64,000 nucleotides of DNA from Fretibacterium sp. OH1220_COT-178 (GTDB lineage Bacteria; Synergistota; Synergistia; Synergistales; Aminobacteriaceae), in the NCBI RefSeq assembly GCF_003860125.1, contig NZ_RQYL01000008.1, positions 1-64,000 of the forward strand. Direction: 5' to 3'. The position numbers and the translations under genes were made by a program. Under the pieces are notes generated by a model that was not told the origin of the DNA, did no database searches, and was given only the letters and a program-made list of their open reading frames with translations. How positions within the stretch are numbered: the stretch's first letter is position 1; the number at the start of each line of letters is the position of its first letter. Positions 34,413 through 42,500 of this stretch are shown piece after piece.

Positions 34413-35384
34413 ATGATGAGACGTTTTGTTTCCCTGCTGATGGTTTGCGTCGTCGTTCTGTTCGCCTCCGGTGCGGCCCTGGCGGCCTATCCGGAGAAGG
34501 CCATAACCATCGTCTGTCCATGGGGGGCCGGCGGCGGGACGGACCGCGTGATCCGCGCCATGGGCGCGGAGCTCGAGAAGGCCCTGGGACAGCCCGTGGT
34601 GATCGAGAACAAGACGGGCGGCGACGGAGCGGTGGGACACTCCTTCGGTGCCCGCGCCAAGCCGGACGGCTACACCCTCACCTGCACGACCTTCGAACTG
34701 GCGACCCTGCACTGGATGGGGGTCAAGTCCGCTCCCACCCACCAGGACTACGAGCACATCGCGATGATCAACAGCGACCCGGCCGCGATGGCCGTCAAGG
34801 CCGACGCCGCCTGGAAAGATCTGGCCGCGCTGCTCGACGACATCCGCGCCAACCCCGGCAAGCGCCTCTTCTCCGGCACCGCCAAGGCCGGCATCTGGGA
34901 CCTCGCCCGGCTGGCCCTGATGAACGCCGCAGGGCTGAAGGCCGAGGACGCGCTCTGGATCCCCAGCAAGGGAGCGGCCAGCGCCATCCCCGAGATCCTG
35001 GGCGGACACATCGACGTCATCACCTGCGGGATCGCGGAGCTGAAGACTCAGCTCGAGAACGGGGAGCTCCGCGCCCTGGTGCTGATGAGCCCGGAGCGCA
35101 GCAAAACCTTCCCGGACGTCCCGACGGCAAGGGAGCTGGGATACGACGTCGCCTACGCGACGGTGCGCGGGCTCTCGGCCCCCAAGGGAACGCCCAAGGA
35201 GATCGTCGCGGTCCTGAACGACGCCGTCAAGAAGGCCTGCGAGTCCCCGACCTTCGTCGAATTCATGGAGAAGAACAGCTTCGCCATCACCTATCAGGAC
35301 TCCGCAGCCTACGCGGAGACCCTGGCGAAGGCCGACGCGGACAGCAAGGCCTCAATGGAGCTGGGCGGCTACCTCCGGCAGTAG
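34413..35384 (+). CDS. Tripartite tricarboxylate transporter substrate-binding protein (TctC/Bug type)
   Basis: A 323-residue periplasmic binding protein. It has a signal peptide (MMRRFVSLLMVCVVVLFASG, cleavage after ALA), then the Bug hallmarks AYPEKAITIVCPWGAGGGTDRV and GQPVVIENKTGGDGAVGH, and the central IPSKGAASAIPEILGGHIDV. Such proteins capture carboxylates (tricarboxylates or related acids) for a TctAB permease. The ATG pair at 34413/34416 follows AAAGGATGG; the open frame upstream runs through the promoter. TctB and TctA follow on the same strand. Confidence 0.92.
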   Translation: MMRRFVSLLMVCVVVLFASGAALAAYPEKAITIVCPWGAGGGTDRVIRAMGAELEKALGQPVVIENKTGGDGAVGHSFGARAKPDGYTLTCTTFELATLHWMGVKSAPTHQDYEHIAMINSDPAAMAVKADAAWKDLAALLDDIRANPGKRLFSGTAKAGIWDLARLALMNAAGLKAEDALWIPSKGAASAIPEILGGHIDVITCGIAELKTQLENGELRALVLMSPERSKTFPDVPTARELGYDVAYATVRGLSAPKGTPKEIVAVLNDAVKKACESPTFVEFMEKNSFAITYQDSAAYAETLAKADADSKASMELGGYLRQ

Positions 35385-35505
35385 CTTGCCCTGAGAGCTC
35401 TTCAGGAGGGGGCGGCGCGACGTTTGCGCCGTTCCCTCTTTCCATATCCGCACGTACCGACGTCCGCGTGCCCCAGCCACACATCAAAAAGGAGCGTGAA
35501 ACAAC

Positions 35506-36045
35506 TTGGACGACATGGAGACCCCTATCCCCTCCCCGACGCCCGGAACGGCGGCGAGCCCCCAACGTCCTCCCAGCCTTATCCTCGGTCTCTTCCTGAT
35601 CCTGCTGTGCGGCCTCGTGTGGTACGAGACCGCGGGATACCCCGACGACCTGCTGGACGCGCGCAGGCTGACGGGCCCCGGCACCTTTCCGCGGCTCCTC
35701 GCCTTCCTCCTCGGCCTGACCGGCATACGGGAAACCCTCCGGGCCATTTTTCGCGGCAAGCGGGGCTCCGTCCCGCAGGAGCCCCTGTCCCGTTCGGGGT
35801 TCGTCAACATCCTGTGCGTCGTCCTCGCGACGGCAGCCTTCATCCCCCTGACTCACCACCTGGGCTTTTCCCTGGGGGCGTTGGCCTGCATTCTGCCCCT
35901 GATGCTCCGCTTTCGGGTCCGACCCCTCCTCGCCGTTCTGGCCTCCTGCCTGACGATCGGCCTGATCTTCCTCATGTTCAACGGCGTCTTCCGCGTCCAG
36001 CTGCCCCGGGGCACACTGACCGAACCCCTGGGCTGGAGGTTCTGA
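35506..36045 (+). CDS. Tripartite tricarboxylate transporter small membrane subunit (TctB)
   Basis: A 179-residue protein with four membrane helices (about 26-42, 67-80, 105-125 and 140-165), a Pro-rich N-terminus and the small-subunit motif RRLTGPGTFPRLLAFLLG. It works with TctA in the membrane. The start is either the TTG at 35506, which has AAAAAGGAG 11 bases upstream, or the ATG at 35515. The gap to TctC is 121 bases and to TctA 2 bases, so B and A are translated together. Confidence 0.85.
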   Translation: MDDMETPIPSPTPGTAASPQRPPSLILGLFLILLCGLVWYETAGYPDDLLDARRLTGPGTFPRLLAFLLGLTGIRETLRAIFRGKRGSVPQEPLSRSGFVNILCVVLATAAFIPLTHHLGFSLGALACILPLMLRFRVRPLLAVLASCLTIGLIFLMFNGVFRVQLPRGTLTEPLGWRF

Positions 36046-36047
36046 CC

Positions 36048-37535
36048 ATGGACCTAACGCAGCTTCTCTCCCTTTCCACCCTCGGGCCCTGGATGCTCTC
36101 GATGCTCTTCGGCCTGGTCATCGGCGCCACGCCCGGGCTCACGGCCACCATGGCGGTCGCCCTGATCATCCCCGTGACCTACTACATGCCGCCCCTCACG
36201 GGGCTGTCCATGGTCATCGGGGTCTCCGCCTCGTCCATCTTCGCGGGCGACATCCCCGCGACATACCTGCGCATCCCCGGAACCCCTGCCTCGGCCGCGG
36301 CGGTCCTCGACGCCTACGCGATGACGCAGAAGGGCGACAGCGGCCTGCCCCTGTCGCTCGATGTCTATTGCTCCGCGATCGGAGGCACCGTCGGGGTGCT
36401 GCTCCTGATCTTCGTCGCACCGGCTCTGGCCCGTTTCGCCCTGCGATTCACCCACTTCCAATACTTCTGGCTCGGGATCTTCGGCCTGTCCATGAGCGCC
36501 ATCCTCAGCCAGGGCAACGCGCTGATGGGCGTCGTCTCCGCATCCCTGGGCATGCTGCTCTCCACGGTGGGGACGGACCTGACGACGGGGCATTACCGTT
36601 TTATCTTCGACGTCATGGACCTGGCGGACGGCGTGGGATTCATCCCCGTCATGATCGGGATGTTCGGCGTCTGCGAGGTCCTCAGGGCCGTGTCCCGTCC
36701 CGAACGGCTGGGAACGACCGCCCTCTCCGGATCAACGCGCCTGCCCCCGGCGTCGCGCGTCTTCTCCAGCATCTGGAGACACAAGCTGACGGTCCTGCGG
36801 TCCGCGGTCCTGGGAACCGTCATCGGCGCGCTTCCCGGCGCGGGCGGCGACGTGGCGGCCTGGGTCGGCTACGGGACGGCCAAAAAGCTCTCGCGCAGCC
36901 CGGAGAGGTTCGGCACGGGCTGCGAGGAGGGCGTCATCGCCCCCACAAGCGCCAACAACGCGGCGATCGGCGGCGCCTGGATCCCCGCCCTGGTCTTCGG
37001 CATCCCCGGCGACTCCATCACCGCCATCGTGCTGGGCGCCATGATCATGTACGGGCTCCAGCCCGGCCCGATGATCTTTCAGGAGAACCGTGATATGGTC
37101 AACGGCATCTTCGCGATCGCCCTGATCTCCCAATTCATGCTGATCCCCGTCGGACTGCTGGGCATCAAGGCGTTCCGCCAGATCCTGCGCCTGCCCAAGA
37201 ACGTCGTGTTTGCGCTGGTGCTGCTCTTCTCCATCGTGGGCAGCTACGCCATGCGCTCCAACTATTGGGACGTCGGCATCATGCTGGCGGCCGGCATCGC
37301 GGGGTTCCTGCTCGAACGCGTATCGGTCCCCCTGCCCCCGCTGATCCTGGGGCTGATCCTCGGGAACATGGTGGAGGACAACTTTCGCATCGGAATGCTG
37401 AAGAGCGGCGGCGACTACACCGCCTTCATCGCCGACCCCATCTGCGCCGCGCTGATCGCCCTCATCCTCCTCACCTTCTTCAGCGCTCCGCTGGTGCGCC
37501 TGATCCGGAGGATCTTCGGCCCCATAAGACGCTGA
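36048..37535 (+). CDS. Tripartite tricarboxylate transporter large membrane subunit (TctA)
   Basis: A 495-residue permease with about 11-12 helices. It has the family pattern GLVIGATPGLTATMAVALI near residue 25, PATYLRIPGTPASAAAVLD near 70, a second repeat GTVIGALPGAGGDVAAWVG near 265 and CEEGVIAPTSANNAAIGG near 300, and PALVFGIPGDSITAIVLGAM. Secondary transport of a carboxylate driven by an ion gradient is the known family function. The ATG at 36048 follows GGAGGTTCTGACC. A hairpin follows the gene. Confidence 0.93.
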   Translation: MDLTQLLSLSTLGPWMLSMLFGLVIGATPGLTATMAVALIIPVTYYMPPLTGLSMVIGVSASSIFAGDIPATYLRIPGTPASAAAVLDAYAMTQKGDSGLPLSLDVYCSAIGGTVGVLLLIFVAPALARFALRFTHFQYFWLGIFGLSMSAILSQGNALMGVVSASLGMLLSTVGTDLTTGHYRFIFDVMDLADGVGFIPVMIGMFGVCEVLRAVSRPERLGTTALSGSTRLPPASRVFSSIWRHKLTVLRSAVLGTVIGALPGAGGDVAAWVGYGTAKKLSRSPERFGTGCEEGVIAPTSANNAAIGGAWIPALVFGIPGDSITAIVLGAMIMYGLQPGPMIFQENRDMVNGIFAIALISQFMLIPVGLLGIKAFRQILRLPKNVVFALVLLFSIVGSYAMRSNYWDVGIMLAAGIAGFLLERVSVPLPPLILGLILGNMVEDNFRIGMLKSGGDYTAFIADPICAALIALILLTFFSAPLVRLIRRIFGPIRR

Positions 37536-37552
37536 ACTTCAACCGTAAAGCA

Positions 37553-37577
37553 CGGGAGGCCCTTGAAGGGCCTCCCG
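37553..37577. terminator. Hairpin between convergent tctA and the sorted-protein gene
   Basis: A perfect 12-bp stem (CGGGAGGCCCTT with AAGGGCCTCCCG) with a one-base loop as written (probably 10 bp plus loop). It lies between convergent genes and can serve both, although T-runs are weak. Confidence 0.55.
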
Positions 37578-37656
37578 CCTACAAAACGTGAATAAACGCT
37601 ACGGACACCGATTGTGCCGGCGGTCCTCGGTATAAAATCGGGATCGTGGCAGAAGG

Positions 37657-39255
37657 CTAACGCCGCCTCAGGAGCAGCGGAGCCACCAACAGGAGGGCCA
37701 GGCCTGCAAGCCCGGCGTCGCACCCGCCGCCGCCATCTTTGCCGCCCGGAGCAGGAGCGGGCTTCGTGGAGGCGGTCACCGTCAGGGACCCCATCTCGGA
37801 CCACGGGCTGGCTCGGACCATGGCGCCCTCGCTGCCGGTGCGGTAGTCGTAGCTCATGCGCCACTCGTAGTCCCCTGCGGGCAGAGCCTGCGCCACCTTG
37901 TGGCTCGGCGAGCCGTCCGTGTTGCTTCCCTTGTAGACCGGTTCACGGCCGTCGACGTTGCGGATGGCGAAGCCCCCGGAGGCGCTCCGGCCCGAACCCG
38001 CCTTCGCGTAAACCTCCCACCGGCTGCCCACCGCCACATAGCCGTCCGGACCCGAGAACGGCAGGGCGGTCAGGACGACGGCGTCTGCGGGCTGCGGCCC
38101 GGCATCCTTCGGGAGGAGGGGCGGCGCGACGGAGGCGGAACTCGCGGGGGAGAGACAGAGGATGCGGACGAAATCGAACTTGCCTTCTGCTCCCACGGAG
38201 TTGTAGATCACATACAACCTGCCCCGGGCGTCGACGAAGTGGCCTCTTTGCGAGTAAGTACCTTTTCCTCCGCTCCAGAACTCCCGGGCCTGCTGATCCG
38301 TCCAGGTGTCCGTCTGGTCGGAGATCGTCATCCGCCCTCCCGTCCCGACGTTGTACACGGTGAACTTGACGAAATCACGGTTGACAACCGGCTCGTTGGT
38401 CCAGCCGACGCTCCTTTGGTAAGACCCGATCAGCAGCTCCTTGAAGTTCTTGTCCTCGTTCCATCCGGGGACTTCGGCCGCAGGGTCAAAGGCCCGAAGG
38501 CCGCCACCCGTTCCGATGTCCGCGTGGAAAAACCATTTGTAACACTCCTTTCTCACCACCGTATCGGTCTGCTTAACGGAGAGCCACACCTTGCCGGTGC
38601 TGGCCTCGTAGACGGTGGTATACCCCACATCCCACTCATTGAGGGGCTCGAAGTGACGCTCCGCCGGCAGAGTGCAGGTCCAGGTGCGGATGGGGCTCTT
38701 GGAGCCCGAGACACTCCACTGACTGAAGGAGAAAAGCCCGATCGTCACCTCCCGCTGCGCGGACGCCTTCGACACCAGCAAGACCTGGTCCGGGTCCTTG
38801 GCCAGGGAGAAGCCCGCAAAGACAAAGGCGCTGTCTCCCAGCGTGAAGTCCCGCACCTCCGGCTGACCGGTATAGCCGCGCTTCAGCGGCAGGCGATAGA
38901 GGTGCGTGCTGTCGCCGGCCAGCGTGTAGTAGACGTAGGAGGCGTCCCTGTCCGTCGTGATCTTCAAGAATCGCGCCCGCCCCGGGATCGTCATGAAGGG
39001 CTTGGCGAGGTTCAGGTCCTCCTTGCGCCCGGAGAAGTCCGCCGGCACCGTGTAGAGGTGCGAGGTCGTCCCCGCCGCGTCGTACAGCATGAAGTAGGCT
39101 TGGCCGCTCCAGTCCGTGGCGATCCGGACATTGCACCACGCTCCGCCGTCCTCGTAGAGATAGCTTTTCGTGTAGGCCCCGGCCGGAGCGCACAGCGCCA
39201 GGACCGCCAATACGCACAGGAGCAAGCCCCTTACACTTTTGTTTCCTCTTCGCAT
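37657..39255 (-). CDS. Exported protein with a Synergist-CTERM-type sorting tail
   Basis: A 532-residue protein with a signal peptide (SVRGLLLCVLAVLALCAPAGA) and a C-terminal tail GGKDGGGGCDAGLAGLALLL followed by PLLLRRR, that is Gly-rich with one Cys, a hydrophobic stretch and an Arg cluster. This matches what I remember of the Synergist-CTERM sorting domain and suggests surface anchoring. The body has repeated beta-strand segments with Tyr/Trp-rich motifs such as SYVYYTLAGDSTHLYRLPL, possibly a propeller-like fold; no enzyme motif was recognised. A GTG three bases upstream is an alternative start; AAGGAGG precedes both. Confidence 0.75.
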   Translation of the reverse strand: MRRGNKSVRGLLLCVLAVLALCAPAGAYTKSYLYEDGGAWCNVRIATDWSGQAYFMLYDAAGTTSHLYTVPADFSGRKEDLNLAKPFMTIPGRARFLKITTDRDASYVYYTLAGDSTHLYRLPLKRGYTGQPEVRDFTLGDSAFVFAGFSLAKDPDQVLLVSKASAQREVTIGLFSFSQWSVSGSKSPIRTWTCTLPAERHFEPLNEWDVGYTTVYEASTGKVWLSVKQTDTVVRKECYKWFFHADIGTGGGLRAFDPAAEVPGWNEDKNFKELLIGSYQRSVGWTNEPVVNRDFVKFTVYNVGTGGRMTISDQTDTWTDQQAREFWSGGKGTYSQRGHFVDARGRLYVIYNSVGAEGKFDFVRILCLSPASSASVAPPLLPKDAGPQPADAVVLTALPFSGPDGYVAVGSRWEVYAKAGSGRSASGGFAIRNVDGREPVYKGSNTDGSPSHKVAQALPAGDYEWRMSYDYRTGSEGAMVRASPWSEMGSLTVTASTKPAPAPGGKDGGGGCDAGLAGLALLLVAPLLLRRR

Positions 39256-39423
39256 CACCGTTCAGCCTCCTTATTCGTTCGTTTGTTTGGTGCCCCACCC
39301 GCTACACGTTTTCTGCATCGCCTTTCCCTCCGCCGCCTCAGCCTCCTCTCCGGACAGCCAAGCTCCTCCCCCTGAAAAAACGTCCGCAGAACCATGAAAA
39401 TTTCGGGCCCGATCCGCCGCCGA

Positions 39424-40590
39424 TCACCACGGGACGGTCTGCATCGGGGACCAGTCGCCCGGATAGTGCGCCGAATCGCGGTTGGGGTCGAACTCGGGGT
39501 TGTCGGAGTAGACCGTCTGCCCATCCGGCCCGGACCAGCCGAAGCGGAAGCCCGTGGGGACGCTGTGGGTCACGCCATCGTCGCCCCGCCACAGGTCGAT
39601 GCCGGTGAGGGTGTTGGTCCAGCCGCGCATGACATTGGCGTTCGTCTCCGCCATTCCCCCCGCGCTGCCGGCCTGTCCCATCTGGCGGGCGGACTCGATG
39701 GCCTGCTGCATGTTGACCTCGATGGCCCGGCGCCCCTGGTCCAACCGCCGCTGCACCATTTGGTGCCCGACGTTCTGCATCGCTATCCCCCAGACGGGGT
39801 CCACCATCGTCCCCGCAGCCATGGCCGACAGGATCCCCTCGCACCCCCCAAGCTTTCCGGCATGGGCCTGAAGCGCGATAACCGGGCCGACGTCCCAGAG
39901 GACCTGTTCCCCTCCCAGCGAGTCGACGGTAAAGATGTACTCCGCCATCGCATGGAACTTGGCCTCCCACGGGACGCTGCCCTTCGTGAAGGTCGCGTGG
40001 ACGATCGCCTCTTCGACGCGGACGTCCCGGAGATTTGCTCCGGGCAGACTTCCCCATATCGCGCCGATCTCCTGGCGCCGTCTCTCCCGGTTCGCGGCGT
40101 TGCCCTCGCACTTGTCCACCCCCACGATCCGTATCGAGGCGATCGCCCGGTCCCCTGCAAGCATTTCCCGGATCACCTCCTCAGGGCTCATGAAGGGCAC
40201 GAGCTGGCGGCCCATCTTGTAGGCCTCATCCCCCGCAAAGGGGGACTGGCCGGAAAGAAACGCCTGGGAATAGGGCCCGTAATAGTTGAACCAGGTGTCG
40301 TCTCCCGGCGACTTGACGATGATCTTTATTCTGGCGGGATAGCAGGACGTCAGAAAATCCCAGTTCACCCCGCCCTCGAGACGCCACCCCACCGGCAGGG
40401 TGACCACGGCCGCCGTCACCCCTCCGGACTGCGGGTCGGTGATGGCGCGCCGCTCGAGGCGCAGCTCCGCCGGCATCGCGGCGGATGGAAAGGCGAGGAC
40501 CAACAGGAGCGCCGCGAACACCAGCCATGCCCTCGAGGCCGGCGAATCCGCGTTCCCAACCACGAACGTTGAAACATTTTCCATCGTCAT
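39424..40590 (-). CDS. Exported protein of unknown function in the SPFH/zinc-ribbon cassette
   Basis: A 388-residue protein. A signal peptide or N-terminal anchor (WLVFAALLLVLAFPSAAMPA, about residues 22-41) is followed by a soluble domain starting LRLERRAITDPQSG and a mature region with GWRLEGGVNWDF. The second half is helical and Gln/Met-rich (NVGHQMVQRRLDQGRRAIE), and the C-terminus YPGDWSPMQTVPW is Trp/Pro-rich. I do not recognise the family. The start overlaps the stop of the SPFH gene (ATGA), so the two are translationally coupled and probably work together. Confidence 0.75.
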   Translation of the reverse strand: MTMENVSTFVVGNADSPASRAWLVFAALLLVLAFPSAAMPAELRLERRAITDPQSGGVTAAVVTLPVGWRLEGGVNWDFLTSCYPARIKIIVKSPGDDTWFNYYGPYSQAFLSGQSPFAGDEAYKMGRQLVPFMSPEEVIREMLAGDRAIASIRIVGVDKCEGNAANRERRRQEIGAIWGSLPGANLRDVRVEEAIVHATFTKGSVPWEAKFHAMAEYIFTVDSLGGEQVLWDVGPVIALQAHAGKLGGCEGILSAMAAGTMVDPVWGIAMQNVGHQMVQRRLDQGRRAIEVNMQQAIESARQMGQAGSAGGMAETNANVMRGWTNTLTGIDLWRGDDGVTHSVPTGFRFGWSGPDGQTVYSDNPEFDPNRDSAHYPGDWSPMQTVPW

Positions 40591-41750
40591 TCCACCCTCT
40601 TTCCACAGTTTGGACAAAACGCCGATCCGGACTCCAAAGCGGCCCCGCAGACACAGGTCCTTTGCAGCGCCGCACCGCACTCAGGGCAGAACCTGGCGCC
40701 GCGCTCCACCGTGGCGCTGCACTTGGGGCAGACGGACGCGAGGGGCTTGCCGCAGACGGTGCAGAAGCGCGTGCCTTCCCTGCAGGGATTCCCACAGTGC
40801 GGACAGGCTGGAGGCTGCGGGACGGGTGCCGCAGGAGCCGCGTTCAGCTCCTGAGCCATCTGTCCCGCCATCCGCCCGAACGCGCCCCCGGCTCCCATGC
40901 CCATGCCCAATCCAAGGCCGGCTCCCATCATCGGGGAGGCCCCGGAGGCGCCGGACTCGGCCAGCTTCTCCATCGCGTCGAACGACCGCATCTGCCGATA
41001 GTCATAACCGACGACCTCCATCCGTGCCCTCTCCGACATGGCCTTTCGGATGTCCACGACGGCCGGGTCGTCCTCCGGCACGTTGACGGAGCCGACGTAG
41101 AAATTCACGACAGAAATCCCGTAATCCTCGAAGACGGGTTTCAGGCGCTCGACGCTCTCGTCCGCCATCTCGCCAAGGTACGCGCTGACCTCGAAGACGT
41201 TGATCTTTTTCTTCACAAGGTAGGAGGCGATGAGGTCCCCGATGCGGTTCAGGATCAGCCCTTTGAAGGAGGCGACCAGCGTCGCGCGGTCGAGGCGATC
41301 CCTCGTGCCGACGAGCTTCACCAGGAACTTTCGCGCGTCCTCGACACGCACCCCGAACTGGCCGTAGGCACGGACGGGTATGGGGATCTTGTACTCCGGG
41401 TCCTTGAGCTGGAGCGGGTGTGCCGTGCCCCACTTGATGTCCAGCACGTGGACTTTGTTGACGAACCAGACCGACGCCTTGAAGGGGGATTCCCCTCCGG
41501 TCGGAAGGTTCAGGAGCTTTCTCAGGATAGGGATGTTGTCCGTCGAGAGCGTGTAGCGCCCCGGGCCGAAACGGTCGAGGGCCTGACCGTCGCGGAACAG
41601 GATCGCCTCCTGCGACTCCTGGACGATCAGCTGGGTCCAGTTGCCCAGCTCGTCGCTGCGCCTCGGGTTTTCGGGATCCACGTAGCGCCACGCGAAGATA
41701 TCCGAAGGATCGAGGTCCTGCCGAAACTCCACGATTTGGAGGAGGGCCAT
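40587..41750 (-). CDS. SPFH/Band-7 domain protein with C-terminal zinc ribbons
   Basis: A 387-residue protein of the YdjI-like group: an SPFH domain (about residues 30-245; FGPGRYTLSTDNIPILRKLL and YKIPIPVRAYGQFGVRV), a Gly/Met-rich linker (GAGLGLGMGMGAGGAFGRMA) and two double zinc ribbons with CPHCGNPC, CTVCGKPL, CPKCSATV, CPECGAAL, CVCGAAL and CPNCGKRV. In Bacillus, YdjI belongs to an envelope-stress operon; a membrane-linked scaffolding role is therefore plausible. The ATG follows AGGAGGAGG. The DUF4234-like protein is 14 bases upstream and the exported protein overlaps downstream. Confidence 0.85.
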   Translation of the reverse strand: MALLQIVEFRQDLDPSDIFAWRYVDPENPRRSDELGNWTQLIVQESQEAILFRDGQALDRFGPGRYTLSTDNIPILRKLLNLPTGGESPFKASVWFVNKVHVLDIKWGTAHPLQLKDPEYKIPIPVRAYGQFGVRVEDARKFLVKLVGTRDRLDRATLVASFKGLILNRIGDLIASYLVKKKINVFEVSAYLGEMADESVERLKPVFEDYGISVVNFYVGSVNVPEDDPAVVDIRKAMSERARMEVVGYDYRQMRSFDAMEKLAESGASGASPMMGAGLGLGMGMGAGGAFGRMAGQMAQELNAAPAAPVPQPPACPHCGNPCREGTRFCTVCGKPLASVCPKCSATVERGARFCPECGAALQRTCVCGAALESGSAFCPNCGKRVE

Positions 41751-41764
41751 GAATTTTCCTCCTC

Positions 41765-42346
41765 CTACACCTGTGCCTTGAGGAGGCCCAGGTCGATCAT
41801 CCGATCTATCTGCGTTTGCAGGTAGAAGATGCTGAACAGGAACGTCCAGAGGAGCGAGGCCGCTATGGACGCATTGACGGCGTTGCCGGGGGACGTACGC
41901 TCGGCATGGGCACGGAGCAGCCCGCGGACGAAGAAGGACATGTAGAAGTTCATCCCGGCGACGACCAGCCACATGAGAAACGCGACCTCCGCAGCATCCG
42001 GGGTGAACAACAGGGCGAGGTAGGCTCCATGGACGCCGATAAAACTGTTGATAAGCGTGTTCGTCCGTTTGGACTGTTCCGGATTGAGAGCCTTGAGGGA
42101 TTCGCGGCGCAGAAAATACCAGAGGCTGATGTAGAACCCCAGCGATAAAACGGTGCACAGAAGCATCACGGCAATGGAGCCGCGCTTGAATTGAGGAGCC
42201 CCCTCCGCCAGAGAGTCCGCGGGCACACCGACCGATCCTGCCGGCCCCCCGACGGAGGCACGCGGAACCTCCAACACGGAATCGCAATACTCGCACACGG
42301 TCGCTCCCGCCGGGAGCGACGCACCGCACTTCTGACAGTTGGGCAT
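41765..42346 (-). CDS. Zinc-ribbon plus DUF4234-like membrane protein
   Basis: A 193-residue protein beginning with a zinc ribbon (CQKCGASLPAGATVCEYC, residues 4-21), a short linker, and four membrane helices from about residue 57 on. The sequence VMLLCTVLSLGFYISLWYFLRRESLKALN resembles the DUF4234 domain. Function is unknown. It is the first gene of the SPFH cassette, with GGAGG before the ATG. The shared zinc ribbons in this gene and the SPFH gene suggest one functional unit. Confidence 0.75.
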   Translation of the reverse strand: MPNCQKCGASLPAGATVCEYCDSVLEVPRASVGGPAGSVGVPADSLAEGAPQFKRGSIAVMLLCTVLSLGFYISLWYFLRRESLKALNPEQSKRTNTLINSFIGVHGAYLALLFTPDAAEVAFLMWLVVAGMNFYMSFFVRGLLRAHAERTSPGNAVNASIAASLLWTFLFSIFYLQTQIDRMIDLGLLKAQV

Positions 42347-42500
42347 TTGTGAAAACCTCCTGGTTCAGCAGTCTGTACCACGAATTAACGGCCTAAGCCG
42401 ATGCACGCCAAGCGATCAAACATCCAACCCAAGCACAGCAAATTCCGAAACCGGACCCGACCGTATCAAAGGGCTCATTTATTTCTAAAAAACGGTTTCC

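Noticed and set aside
35400-35505. Small gene between TctC and TctB
   Set aside because: The frame from 35424 runs straight into the TctA frame without a binding site; TctB and TctA have better starts.
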